Shown one piece after another: positions 24,694 to 38,100 of a DNA stretch of 64,000 nt (the first letter of the stretch is position 1; each line of letters begins with the position of its first letter). This DNA comes from Cucumis sativus (Eukaryota > Streptophyta > Magnoliopsida > Cucurbitales > Cucurbitaceae). Under the pieces are notes generated by a model. The model saw only the letters and a program-made list of their open reading frames with translations. It searched no databases and was not told the DNA's origin. The position numbers were made by a program, and so were the translations under genes. The DNA is taken from NCBI RefSeq assembly GCF_000004075.3, contig NC_026655.2, positions 5,766,001 to 5,830,000 of the forward strand. The letters are read 5' to 3'.

Positions 24694-26102
24694 AGGTCAC
24701 TCTGCCTTGAAAGAACGAAACCAATATTCGTAATGGATGAGAAGAATTATTAGATGATTAGTGTATTTTACTTAATATTATTTAGTTTAGTTGGTAATTT
24801 AGAATTAATTAGTTAATTGTCAAAGCTATAAATAGCTACTTTAGGTTGTAATATGAAGCTTTCTAAACACCATTTGGAAAATAGAATTGTTCTTAGAGAA
24901 CTCTCTTTGAAATGAACTTCTTTTGTTTGGCTATGGACTTGGCATAATATCTCTACCTGTTGTATTAGCAATACGTTGAAGTTAATGGCAATGAAGATTT
25001 ATTCTGCCTCAATCAAATGGATGTTTTTCAATAGTCTCTCCTCTAGTTTGAAATTGAACTGTTCTAGTTAGCAAGGCAGGAGATTTGTTCTGAAAATGCA
25101 ACAAGCAAGATGATTTTGTAGATGAGCATCGATTGCAAAGCTTTGGTGTTTGCTGGAAAAGAAAAAGATATTACGCTGAAGCGAAATGTGTACACATATG
25201 TGTGTATTAAAGTTCTAGAAAATATTTCAAATCCTTTTTTAATGAAAATTGAAGAGCAGGGATTAAGGAGTAATTGAATAAATTGACTGAACAAATCGAA
25301 ACAAGATGTTACTTAACCCAGTCTTTTAAAATAGGGTTTTATAACTCTTTTCAAACTTTCTAAATATTTATTTTAAGACGTTTTCAATTAACCAAAATAT
25401 TAATAAAGACTAATGAAAGTAGATCATTTTGCGTTTACAATCATTTTTCTCTCTTGTCAACTTTTGTACCATTCCACGATCCTTATTCTAAACCGCTTGA
25501 TTCTTCGTTTTTACCAATTTGAGACTCCCTCCCTCGTATTCTGACAACAAATGGAGTTGTTTCTTCTTCTTCTAACATGTGATAACCGCTATGAGACGTT
25601 TTTACGACATTCACTTCGTGCAACAATATGATATGCACCTAATAGGGTTTTAATAAACAAATTTCATCCATGAACTTCTGCTCTCTATTCTGGCAAATTC
25701 TTAAAGATTCAAATTGTTTCATTCATCGAGTAGAATGTAAAAGCAAGTTCATCATTCTCCAAACCAAGATTTGACAGTGAAAAATGTTTCATTCAAATTG
25801 TTTCATACATTGAGTAGAGTTCTGTATAGAAACTAATACCATATGAACAAAAGCATTTACATATATATTCAAAATAGAATTGGGAAACCCAATCAGTTTG
25901 TCAGGTATTACTCTAATCCTGAAACTGGATCTAAATTTACTGAATGAGCCAAGCAAATGCTGCTCATTTCACAACAAATCCTCCAATTCAAAACACACTA
26001 AACTATGTCAGGAATTACCTACCTTTGCTATACAATTTCTTCTCACGGAATAGATGACAACTTGACCCTCCCAATGATGAACTTCCACGCGTCTAGCACA
26101 AA
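24694..26102. other. Intergenic between convergent bS21c and ULP1-like genes
   Basis: It holds the two 3' flanks. Small repeated phrases such as CAAATTGTTTCATTCAT/ACATTGAGTAGAG recur around 25710-25815. I see no gene. Confidence 0.6.
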
Positions 26103-28666
26103 TTAAAGACATGCGTCTTCATCCGAATGGCCGAATGTCTTGTAAAATTGGCACACACCTTCTTCTGTAAACCAATTCTCTTTCATCTGCATGGCACCAA
26201 TCCAACTCGTTAATGGAATCTCTACAACATTTGGATGAAGAAAATGTCAATGATGCATGTTTAAAAGTGGAAGTGCGTAAGAATAAAAGGCTCACAAAGT
26301 AAGGGTAGTCCTTGATGCGAAAATTTGCTGGAGCAGCCTCCATAAACAAATGAATGAAGTACAAAACAAATTTGCCACATTCGTCACCATTTTTCTGTTG
26401 TGGCACCTGGAAAGTTTGTAGGTCATGTGATTAGTTACAATAGCCAAGTGAAAACACGAAAGAAAGCACTTAGAAAGAAAACTAAAATCCATCTGATACC
26501 ATATATTATAATTGAGAGTAAATAAAACTCTTGTGCTTCATTCATTGAGAAGTAAAATAGTAAAACAGAAGCACCACCATACCAATAAACTGTATTCAGA
26601 AAGAATAGTTCAAACATGACAATTGCGCTTACCTTCGGCACCATGAGAGGAATTTTGCAAATAACATTCAAGTTTTTGCATTTGCCATCTTCTTTAAAAA
26701 TGTCGAACACAAATCTGAAGAAGATTGCAAAAGCATATTCAATACTTAGTGAAAGGCATTTACAACAATAGATAAAATATAAATTAACAATAAAAAAAGA
26801 CTTACTTCCTAATCTCTGGTTCAAGCCGCCTTGGATTTGCTTCCTGAAGTGAATCAAGCAATAACATGCATGGTTTTCTCCTTTTTGACTCAGGGCTCGC
26901 ATCAAAGTGACAAAATATCAAGAGGCTCCAGTGGCTCCTAATAACAGTTAGTTAATTATAAGATACGGTATGATGACAATAAGAGATTAAACAAGTCAGA
27001 AGAATCTACCAGCAAACAATAGGAACAAAGACATATTTCTTTGAAAATATTTCTTTGTCCTTGATCCATTTCAGGACCTTTCGTCTGTGGGATGCTTTCA
27101 AGTATAAGTTAAACCATAAGCAGTCAAGGTATGTAAACTGAATCTTCTTCTCTTCTGGGGAGCTCCTCCACAAATTCCTACAAATTTCAATACTTCAATC
27201 AAATTATATCAAAGGTCTCAGTATGTTTAGCAAAATTATAAGAAATATTACTTACTGAAAACAATATTCAAAAGCTCTAGAGTCGAGCTTTCTTTTTCGA
27301 ACAGGAATTGCACCATTGCGACCAACCTTCTTTGTCAATTGCCTACGTCGACGAACAGGACCCATGCCTGAAATGGATGGGGATACAGGCTGCAAATTTT
27401 TAACATTTTCTGGTTCTTCTAACTCAACACTGTTACTGTGCCCTGATAATCGATTTAAGAGTTGAGTTACATTTTGGAACCTGAATACCACATCTGGCAT
27501 AGTTTTCTCACTAAATTCAGCCAAATAAACAAACAAACCAACAGAAGAGGCTGAAGCCATAGTAAACCATAAATAAACAACGAGCAATAAAAGATGAAGA
27601 AGTGATTTTCTCCACGAGGGAATAGAACTTTTTTATCTTACTGGGATCTAATGTTCTACCCAACACTATTATCAAATAACAAAACAACGTTGACGATGAA
27701 TTATTACAAAATGTAGGTGGCTATAGTCTTTTGAACTCCATACAACTTAATTGAACTCTAGTCTGATTTATAGAACATCAAATAAGGGGGAAAAAAAGGA
27801 AAGGGCTAACGTTTCCAATAATTAATAAAATAACCAGAAGTTTCAGATCTGTAGTAAGCCTTCAAAATAAGTTGGATAAATAACCATAGGTATCATCCAA
27901 CTCCTGTAAACAAAATTTCCAGGTAAAAGTACTGAACCACATCCAAAATTCATTAAAAGTATGCATAAAAGTTGGAACTAATCAACTTTAAACAGAAGCC
28001 TTCATTATATTTGAAATGAAACCTTCCTTTTTCCGGAAAGAAAACAAAACTTTTCATTGATAAAATGGAAAGTCACTAATACTCAAAGATACAATAACCT
28101 TCAAGATGATAGAGAAATTTAGCATACTGCAGAAAATTTAACACACTACACGACAAATGAGCGACAAACTCGTGGTACAGTTAACATACATGGGCAACCA
28201 AATAAAGTTACACTACACCTCCATCCACTTAGTTAATGAAATTCTAGATAGTCTATGAGTTTTGGTTCCTGCTGAGTTCGAGATTCAGCTTCCGATTAAG
28301 AATTATCAACACCGCGCCACTCCAAAAACAAAAATCGCTATCGGAAGTCCAACCAACGCCCTTCTAATCAAGCATTCAAACTACCCAGCTACGCATTTCT
28401 TCCTCTAATAATCTTAGTAGCCACTAATGCCAGAGATGAAACATACTACAAGCTATTAAAAACAAGCTTCCCATTATCACTACTCCAAATCACGAAGAAA
28501 CAAAAATGTCAGCCAAAATCTAACGAACGAACTTTCAATCGCTATAATCTTTCTAGTTCCAAACTCCAAATTCAATTTCTCGGTAAACACAGTGATGGAA
28601 TTTACCTGTAATCGGGTGCTCGAGGTCGATGAATACTACAGGTTGTTGACGCTTTCGCTTAACCAT
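26103..28666 (-). CDS. ULP1-like SUMO-type cysteine protease (peptidase family C48), seven exons
   Basis: Minus-strand exons 28666-28606, 27442-27256, 27177-27010, 26937-26806, 26714-26633, 26406-26296 and 26186-26103 join in phase to 274 residues. The C48 catalytic triad is visible: His141 in WSHWSLLIFC, Asp167 in CMLLLDSL, and Cys220 in VPQQKNGDECGKF, with the oxyanion Gln at 214. The sequence EYCFQNLWRSSPEEKK..LDCLWFNLYLKAS is the usual substrate-side region. The protein is short, with only a basic N-terminal extension (KRKRQQPVVFIDLEHPIT), like Arabidopsis At3g48480 as I recall it. Family members cleave SUMO or related modifiers; specificity is unknown. The exon 2 acceptor is the least certain point: an alternative acceptor in the same phase near 27525 would add about 28 residues. 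Confidence 0.85.
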
Positions 28667-30375
28667 TGATGGCGATGCTTCACACGACTCCTCCGATTCT
28701 TTTTCTCGGTCGAAGAAGATTGAAGACTGGCGGACTGTGCTGTGTTTAGAGGCGGGGGATCTGAATCGTTCCTGTGGTGAAACGACATGTCGTAATTGGT
28801 AATTCGTACTGAACTCGATTATAATATTGCTTTTCCTTTTCCTCCCGTTTTTTACCCTTAAATTTTCTATCAAACTAATATGAGTTACAAGAAGGGAAGC
28901 AATTTAGATTTAAAAGTGTTCAATTTTGAAAATAAAATTATTTTGGACTACCATCCAAAATAATTTTTATAGTGTTTTGAAGTATATTTTATCGATTATA
29001 AATTATTTTTTTAAAAAAAACATTTTTTCTCTAATCAATTCAAACGATTTCTTCCTTTTTTTTTTAGCTAATTCATTAAACATGATCGTCCGACTGATAA
29101 TCATCTCTAAGTTTACAAGTTGGTGTCATCAATTTAAACATAGTACATCATAAAATAATTTACAGTGAAATGAATAATTATCATAGCACTTGGTTTTTTA
29201 ATGTGAGATTTTCAACATGTCCCTCCAATATGGTGGTTATTATTGGTCCAGCATTATTGATTACATCACAATTCCTTCTTTTTAAGTTAAATACTCGTTT
29301 GTACTCTTTTATACTCTATCGACATCTTAGATCATCAATGGACCAAAAAAACTTAAGTTTAATGGGTAAATGTAAATTTAACTATGTCATATAATATAAC
29401 TCTATAAAACTTCCAAAAATGAATCTAGCACAAAAAGTTAAAACAACGTTATATTGTGATCGAATACCACGAAATAATGGATACTAATTTTCAACTCATA
29501 GAATTTTAATCATTGTTGTTGCATCATAAATATGAGTAAAGTGAAAGAAAAAAACCGTCTATTTAATATGTATAAAAACAATACATTCGAAAAATACCTA
29601 TTGAATATGTATAATTAATATGTTGATGTCGTGTTCATACTTCCATCTTCTTATTTTGAAGAAGTAGTCGTCGAAGGTAAATCAAAGCTCTGTATAGAAG
29701 TTTAGAAGTAAAAAAAAAAACGTTACTTTTCTTAGATTCATCAAACAAGTTTTTTATCTTAAAAATACTTATTTAAATATCTATGCTAGACTTATCTTAT
29801 AATGTGTTTGGTCCAATGATGTGGGTGTAAAAGTTGAGTCGTGAACTTTACACATTGTTTGGTTTAGTGAGTTGGGTTTGTTAGACACGATACTGAGACT
29901 TCTTACTAAAATATCAAATTTATGTCGATCAACTCCTTATACCACAGGTTCAATTATTCCTTAATGTAATCTATATAAAGTATGTGTTTGATGACATTTT
30001 TTGTTATTTAAATAGTTAAATTTAATATTTACCGAGATCACATCGAGAAAATGTTTTTTTGTGAGTAGAGATTCACATCGGTGTTTGGTGGATGATTTCA
30101 AAATATTCTACTTCCATTAATTTTTGTTTCAATTTCATCCCTACATTTTCAGATCTACACTAATTTTTTCTAATCTCAATGGATGACAATGAAATAAAAA
30201 TGAGATCGGACTACCAAAATGTAATCCTCATAAAAGAAAAAGAACTATACAATAGAAAAATAAAAGTAGTCCAATTGGTTTCACTTCTACCTTGGTGCCT
30301 CCTCCTACAAGAAAGGCATCGCAGAAACGAAGCTCAAATTCCTTACTCAGCGAGTCCTCTCATTTCTCAGCCGCC
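28667..30375. other. Divergent intergenic region between ULP1-like (-) and RPN7 (+)
   Basis: AT-rich DNA. At 29805-29960 there are repeated phrases of the type TGTTTGGT(CC/TT)A..GTGGGT/GTTGGGT that look like remains of a foldback element. The RPN7 5' leader occupies the last 100-200 bases. I see no additional gene. Confidence 0.55.
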
Positions 30376-33300
30376 ATGGAAGGCCAAGAAGGAACTCAGC
30401 AGCCTCATCTCGTTCTTGCTCACAAGCTTTTCCTTCTTACTCATCCCGATGTTCAAGATATCGAGAAGGTCCGTCTCACAGAGGAAGTATTGGCTTCCGT
30501 TAAAGCCGATGGTAATTCGCTCGTTGCTCCATAATCTCAATGAGTTTCATCGACTTAGCATTGCGATTTCTGTCTCCTGAAATGGGGTTTTTAATTTTTT
30601 ATTTATTATCTTCTTTGTTATTTGTACTGTGTAGACATGTCTCCGTTATACGAAACCCTAACCAGCGAATCGCTGTTGGCTTTGGATCGGAGCGTGTTGG
30701 AATCGATGCGTGCGAAGAATGAGGAGGAGTTGAAGAAGCTGGACGAGAAGTGAGTTTCTATATTCTCGTGGATCTGTTTTTTAGAGTGTTCCCTAGTATG
30801 AGGATTATCTTGGAGAGTACAGCTGAAGTTCTGAGTATTCGTAAATTTGTTCATTATTTTGATTATCGTTGAATTGTGCATCAATTAACAGCTTCCTACC
30901 CACTTTGTAAATTTAATGGCGAAGTTATTGTTCAATCCATTTCAACCCATAGGCTTTAAACTACTGTTAAATTCCATGGAGGTGTATATTTCTTATACTA
31001 GAGGCGTAATTCTACTTTTCCTTTGGTTCTTATTCTACCATTTTGTGACCTTACATTACCCGATTACTAATTGATGGAAGGTTACGGTGCTTTGAATGTT
31101 GGCCTTCTTTGGTATCTCTTGTCTTATAGCAGTTGAATGCGATGAGTTGGGCACTTGGGTATGTGCTTTCCCCACTCGCGAGCCTCCTTCCTTTAGTTAA
31201 TGTGTTAAAGAGTCCTTGCAGTGTGCACAACGCCTTGAGTAACCAACAGCGAAAGTATACAAATAGTGTTTTTCTAGGTAATTCACGGAACCTAGAAGCC
31301 GCCCTTGTAGCCAGGCTCAATTTGAAATCACTTTGTCCTCATCTTCCTTAATTTATGACCGTCATCTCTTAGGAACTACCGTACCTATGTTGGATTTGGA
31401 CCATCCAATCAATTTTTTGGAACCAATGAGAAATCTATTTTTCTGGTCTCAAACGTATCCCACTATTCATTCCTCACAATGAATTAATGAAAAATAAATA
31501 AATAAATAGATAAAATCAAGGAAGCTTTGCATGGTTGATCTCAGCTTTTTGTAGATTATGGCCAGTACTTTTGTAGCTTTACTGCTAAGTTAAAACACAA
31601 ATACATGGTTATGAGGATATGACAGGGATATGTGTGGTGACATGTGAATTTTTAAAATTTAGGACATGAACACTGCAGGAACACCTTTATTAAAAGTTAA
31701 AATACTATTTCAGTCCATGTACTTTGGGACTCATTGGTTCTCTTACTTTCAATTGTCCAAATATAGTTTCATAGTTTCGATAAATATTAAAATTATTTAT
31801 TATCAGTTGGAAGTTATTTTTTTTAGACTTTGGTAAAATATAAACAATAATTTCCATTCAAGAAACACACAACGTAATATCTTTTAAAATTGACTTTGTA
31901 CTAGTAGTATCTAACACATATTGGTTGTGCTAACAAGTGTTCAACCCATGTCCAACATGTGTCTTACTCCTTCCTCCTTGAGGCATGCTAGGAAGGTTGG
32001 CTTAGTCCGTCCTCCGTCCGGAGTCCGGAGGATTCTTATCCGTAGGACTATCCATTAGGAGGACTTACATTTTAGTTGCGAATATTATTATAGTTGTTCT
32101 TTATTGTTTTCTTAACAGTAATGTTTGTATGTTAAACTATTCTTTTATTTTTTTTTACCTAGGATTGCTGATGCTGAAGAAAACTTAGGTGAAAGTGAAG
32201 TTCGAGAAGCTCATCTGGCCAAATCTCTTTTTTTCATTCGTATTGGTGATAAGGTTAGTTATTCAAATTTTCTGCCCAGATCTTATAGGACTACTCTATG
32301 ACTTCCAATTAACTCTCTACGTTTTGAACTCAGGACAAAGCCCTGGAGCAACTCAAGGTAACTGAGAGCAAAACAGTTGCAGTTGGGCTAAAGATGGATT
32401 TGGTTTTCCATACATTACAGCTTGGATTTTTCTATATGGATTTCGATCTGATCTCTAAAAGTATTGACAAAGCGAAAAAGTACGCCACAATATGAATTTA
32501 ATTATTGCACTGGGTATCTTAAAAATAAATATACATGCATGTTCTTGTTTGTGATTACTTGCTTTCTGCGCCAGCTTGTTTGAAGAAGGTGGTGATTGGG
32601 AAAGAAAGAATCGTCTGAAGGTGTATGAAGGCTTGTACTGCATGTCCACTCGAAACTTCAAGAAAGCAGCCAACTTGTTTTTGGATTCCATCTCAACATT
32701 CACAACATACGAACTTTTTCCTTATGACACATTCATATTTTATACTGTTCTCACAAGCATTATATCATTGGATAGAGTGTCTCTAAAGCAAAAGGTACAT
32801 CCACAGATTTTCATTCGGCTTGGTTTTTTGCCTTTTCTTGTACTAACGTGGATAATTGGCATGTTTTGCAATTACATTATCAATTTTAATTGATTTCCTG
32901 CAGGTAGTTGATGCCCCTGAGATATTGACGGTGATCGGAAAAGTCCCATATCTTTCCGAATTTTTGAACTCTTTGTATGACTGTCAATATAAATCCTTTT
33001 TCTCAGCCTTCGGTAAGTGGAAATGTTCTTCAATGTTTAAAATTTTGGTCGATGGTCTACTTATTTTGGTATCTCTCATTTATCTCCTTTACGTGCATGA
33101 ATGCAGCTGGTCTGACAGAGCAAATAAAATTAGATCGTTATTTGCATCTGCACTTCAGGTATTACATGAGAGAGGTCAGAACTGTTGTTTATTCCCAATT
33201 TTTGGAGTCCTATAAGAGTGTTACCATCGAAGCTATGGCAAAGGCATTTGGAGTATCTGTGGAATTTATTGATCTGTAAGTCGTCGTGCATTGGCGTTTC

Positions 33301-33546
33301 TTCTTCTTTTTTATCTGAATGATATCTACCGAACTATTTTCCCTCAACATAAATATGCATTTCTTGGTCAGGGAATTATCTCGTTTTATTGCTGCGGGAA
33401 AACTACATTGCAAGATTGATAAAGTAGCAGGTGTTCTTGAAACTAATCGCCCTGATTCAAAGAATGCCCTGTATCAAGCTACCATCAAGCAAGGAGATTT
33501 CCTATTGAACCGTATCCAGAAGTTGTCTCGTGTAATTGATCTGTAA
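30376..33546 (+). CDS. RPN7: 26S proteasome lid subunit RPN7 (PSMD6 homologue), eight exons
   Basis: Exons 30376-30511, 30635-30749, 32163-32253, 32334-32479, 32575-32794, 32904-33012, 33107-33275 and 33372-33546 join in phase to 386 residues, the normal RPN7 length. The RPN7 helical-repeat domain covers about residues 60-240 ([39 protein letters not shown]). The PCI domain follows ([53 protein letters not shown]). RPN7 is a structural subunit of the 19S lid, acting in cytosol and nucleus. Intron 2 (30750-32162, 1.4 kb) is far longer than the others and holds low-copy AT-rich DNA with no gene seen. In Arabidopsis the homologue (At4g24820) sits beside an ABC1K gene, as here. Confidence 0.95.
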
Positions 33547-35189
33547 CTAGGCTCTTAGTTTAATTTGTTTGGTTAAGTTCGAGCCAAAAAGCCACATTGC
33601 ACGGATGATATTTGAGCATTAGAACTTCGTGAAAAATGGGCGTTGTAATTTTGTTTTAAGCATATTGACAATTCGTGCCTTACTGTTATCAATATCACTT
33701 TATCTTGTTTTTATTAACCAAGTACCTTGTTCTTTGAATGGTCTGCATTCTACCCCTCTTCACGTTTTCCTTATTCTCCTTGGTTCATATTTGTTCGAGT
33801 GGAAGAAATTAATCCACTTTGGACAACTGGATATTAAATTTACCTTCAGCTGTCTCAAATGGTTATTTAATTTAATACGATGTTAAAGGAAATGATTTAG
33901 GAAATTCTTAGTTTTCAAACTCTTGTAGTGTTATTTTTTTAAAAAAACACTTGTTGGATGTTGTACTTTTAAATTTACTTTCTAGCTTTGGATCACTCTT
34001 TAATCAAATCAAGGAATTACTATTTCTCGGTTTAAGGCAAGGAATTATTATTTCTCGTTTACGGTTGCTAGGCTTCTTGATTTCTTGTTTAAGGTTTCTA
34101 GGCTTCTTACACGTTTAAGGTTACTAGGCTTCTTTCTAGACTTCTATCATTCTAGATTAAATCTAGAAAATCTAGAATAGCCTTTCTTTAACAAACTAGC
34201 TACTCCTCTTGGGCAAAAGCTTGATGGCAAACCTCTGGAGAGGGCAACCAGTGTATATGTACTTTGGTTTTTATTTAATTTCATGTTCTTTAAGACGTAA
34301 ATATACATTTGGATATAAATTGAACTTAAATGTAAACGGTGAATTAGTTAGTTTGGGATACTAAAATTTGATTAATGCATGAATTAGAATCAGAGATGAT
34401 GTTTAAATCAAATAGTGATGCCACTTTGATGGGATTTTCGAATGAGGATAATTTTGTAATATGATTTTTAGTTTATTTTGAATCAAACTGAGTGATAATA
34501 TCTCTAAATTACCAATAACACTCTAAATTGATTAAAATCTAAAGTTTGGCTACAACTATTTTGAACTAATCTTTTAGATTTAAGTGATTTTGAAATATTC
34601 AGAATGAAATGGCTAGAAATGATCTAAATTGATAATATGATTTTAGGCCCACCAATAGTTAGCCATTTTAGTGCGGGAAGTACAAGGTTTAAGTAGTACA
34701 AGTGAATCCCATATCATGATTTTAAGTGGCAGATTGAATAGAACTTGGAGGGATAATCTCACATGGAGGATTTGTTGTTGTTCCTCTTTAATTCAAAAAG
34801 AAAGAAGACGGTGAAGGAGAAGTTCAGCTCGTTAAGAAACTACGTCAAGTTAAAGGTGAAGTGACGGTAGGATTGGGTTCTGTTTGTTCACATTTCAGAT
34901 CACAAATTGGGATTTTTTTTTTCTTTAAATGGAACTCCAAAATCCCAACTGAGGAAACCCTGTTGCATGTGAGAGGATTTTCCAAGGTTTCTCAGCCACA
35001 TTTTCTGAAGTTTTTATACACACTATCCCTTTAATGGGCCATCGACCCACTTGGCTTTTCAACAGGGTATTATTTTTTGTTCGCTTCCAAGCAGTCGTCC
35101 ATGGCCACGCTTGACGTTGAGTATCATCAAAGGCTCTCTAAGCATTGAATTGAGAGGACCCATTTCCAGATTGAAGCTAGAAAATCGCC
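33547..35189. other. Intergenic between RPN7 and the ABC1K gene
   Basis: It contains the RPN7 3' UTR, a run of imperfect repeats of GTTTAAGGTT(T/A)CTAGGCTTCTT at about 34010-34170, then AT-rich DNA and the 5' flank of the ABC1K gene. I see no coding sequence. Confidence 0.6.
34010..34170. repeat. Imperfect short tandem repeats
   Basis: Variants of GTTTAAGGTTGCTAGGCTTC recur four to five times, together with a repeated CAAGGAATTA(C/T)TATTTCTCG phrase. The array grades into TCTAGA-rich palindromic sequence. Confidence 0.75.
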
Positions 35190-38100
35190 ATGTTCCCTCT
35201 TTTTGATTTTAGAGATGTTCAAGAGAAGCTCTCCGCTCAGTTCAGACCTTGGGAACGTTCTTTTCAATTCTGGGTTCGTGTTGCAGACATCTATACTGGT
35301 TACAAGGTTAGTGTTTATGATTTTTGTGTTAGTGCGTGGGATTTAGAAAGTTGGCGGTTCAATTTGCTTTGTGGGTGTTGTAGGTGCTTCAACTACGGGT
35401 GAAATTCGAGAAGGATGTGGAGAAACAGGAGACAATGTGGGAGAATCAGCATGAACATGCAGCTGAGAAGATATATGCTATGTGCTCCGAAATGGGTGGT
35501 TTCTTCCTTAAGGTATTCTGTTAACAAATCGTTTATATCTCTCGAAATGGGTTTTCTTTATCACTTCTCTAGATTATTCTCCACTTTCATTTCCATCGAA
35601 CGGGAAATTGAAGTACTTCAATTTATTTGTTATCGTTATCGACTCCTTTACTTTTGTTTTATTGTTCTGTTTTGTTGTCTCTTTTTCTTTTTCCTTTTTG
35701 AATCATGGTTTTAGTTCTAGAGCAATTGACTTACTTGAAGCTGGATTTTATGAATGAGGTTGCTCAAGTTATTGGGAAGCCGGATTTGGCCCCAGCTGCA
35801 TGGGTGAAGAGGCTTGTTACACTGTGTGATCAAGCACCAGCAACGCCTTTTGATGTTGTTCAACGTGTGGTGGAGAAGGAACTGCACCGAAGTCTTGGTG
35901 ATGTCTTTGAAACATTTGATCCTGACCCTCTTGGTTCGGCTTCGATTGCTCAGGTCTCTATTTAAATTTTATTAAATCCGATTCATTGTGATTGTTTATT
36001 AAAGCATGACTCTTGCTATTAAAAGATTAGACAACTCAGATTCGGAGTAATTTACTTATAATACTTAGTTGAGATTTATAAAGGATATCTAAGGAATTAT
36101 CAGTTCAATACACTTGTTTAGTAGAAAGAGAAATATTTTTTTGCTCATTATTAGACAATCATTTATTCACTAATTTTGTGTGAGGCTAAATTTAGTGTGA
36201 AGCTGTTGATTACTTTGTATTTTCCAATCACATGGACTCCTACAAAGAAATAGAAATATTTAGACATCCAAAAAAGAAAAAAATTATGTATAGTTTGGTT
36301 TGTTTGACATGAAAACTGATGCATCCATTGTCCTTTCAAAACATGGCTTTGACTGCTGTGTTTGTCTGCTTATAATAATCTCTTCTTAAACAATCTATCC
36401 CTTTTAAGAATAGCTTCCATGTGGTTGAAAGGATTTTTTGACTGTGTGTATTTGGTGTTTCTAAAAGACTTTTAAAGTTTATCCTTGAGATATTTTTTGT
36501 GCTCAATTTAGGTTCACAGAGCTAGGCTAAAGGGTGACAGGGATGACGTTGTGGTCAAGGTATGGAAAGTTAAGCCCCATCATATCCTCATTATTTGTAG
36601 TCTCTTAATCTCTTACTCAAGCCTAATTTATCCGTGGTAGGTGCAACATCCGGGAACTGAGGATCTAATGATGACAGATATCCGTAATTTGCAAGCCTTT
36701 GCCTTATACATGCAAAAGACAGATATCAAATTCGATCTATATTCTGTAACTAAGGAAATAGAGAAACAGGTGCAATTCCTCTTTTGATTGAGATTACAGA
36801 AAATGATGTTCTGTTTCTTCTTCACTCTCTTTCTTTTTAAAAAAGGAGTAACAAATTTCATCAATATATGAAAATTTCAAAAATAATGGATGTAGCCCAC
36901 CAATGGAGTTACAAAATGGTGCCACTCTTTTTGCTACTTGTTTTTCCCTTTTCCTTTTGGTCTTAGATTCCAACAGTGCTTTCTCAATTTTATTACAAAT
37001 CTTATACCTTGCTTGTCACAACCAATCATGGAATATTTCAATTTGATCTTATGATGCCTTTAGGCAATTTCTGTTTTTAAGTATGATCGTTAACAAAGCT
37101 AACTTTGAGTCAGAAAATTCATGTATATTTCATATCCTTGACTGTCAACTAGCATACGGATGTGTTAGCGACCAAGAGGTTTACGATTTGAATCCTCCTA
37201 CCCCTATTATAAATAACGAAATAAAAAACCTTCATGGTTATAGAGAAGATTGTAGACTGATTTTTTATTTCAACCCGCTTTGTTTAAAGGAAAAGGAAGG
37301 ATATTATAAAGTTGTGCTATGCAGCCCCTTTTGTGGAACTTTTGAAGAGAGAAATGTTAGGATTTTTGAAGATGAGCTCTATTTTTTTTGTTCTTTTTGC
37401 TAAGTGTAGTATACCACTTGTTGTTAGCGTTCAAATCACACAACATTTGTAATTTTTTCCTTTCATGATTGTTATTGATTTGAAGGCTTTCCGTTGTTAG
37501 ATTTCTGGGTGAGGGTTCCTCTCCCACATCTCTTAGGTTGTTCTTTTGTGTGGATATACTTCTCTCAGTTTCTTATCTAACAAACACATAAATAAAAAAG
37601 AATGATTCTTGGAAGGGAAAAAAAGTGTATTCACATGAGAGATTGATGATTCGCTTTTGCTCTCTTCCATCCTCATTAAGAGGAACGCAATATAATCAAA
37701 ATGATGTATGGAGTGTTATGTATTTCATCTGACCAAACACTTCAAGGTTAGGTGAGAGCTGCAGCTGCAGCTCCAGATCTTGCATTTTTTCATTCTTGAA
37801 ACTTCCATTTATTGTTTCAGGCTTTTAATTATATCAAACTTTTGCATGTTCTCTTTCTAACGATGAGGGATTCTCATTTTGAAATCTTTTCCTTTTAAAC
37901 TTTTCAAGATTGGTTACGAATTTGATTTTGAGAGGGAGGCCAATGCTATTGAAAGGATCCGGCATTTTCTATATAGCAACAACAAGAAGAGCCCGGTATT
38001 GGTGCCACAAGTGATGAAGAATATTGTTACCAGGTACACGCGACTAATGTTAGTTCTTGATGTGGCTAATTTGATGGAACTTGTGTAAATAAATTAAACT

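Noticed and set aside
30179-30580. 133-codon open frame before and across RPN7 exon 1
   Set aside because: It is in another frame through the RPN7 leader and first exon; RPN7 fits the family from the ATG at 30376.
37083-37403. 106-codon open frame inside ABC1K intron 5
   Set aside because: It is within an intron and shows no recognisable domain. I considered an F-box-like fragment because of phrases such as CSPFCGTFEERN, but the evidence is too thin.
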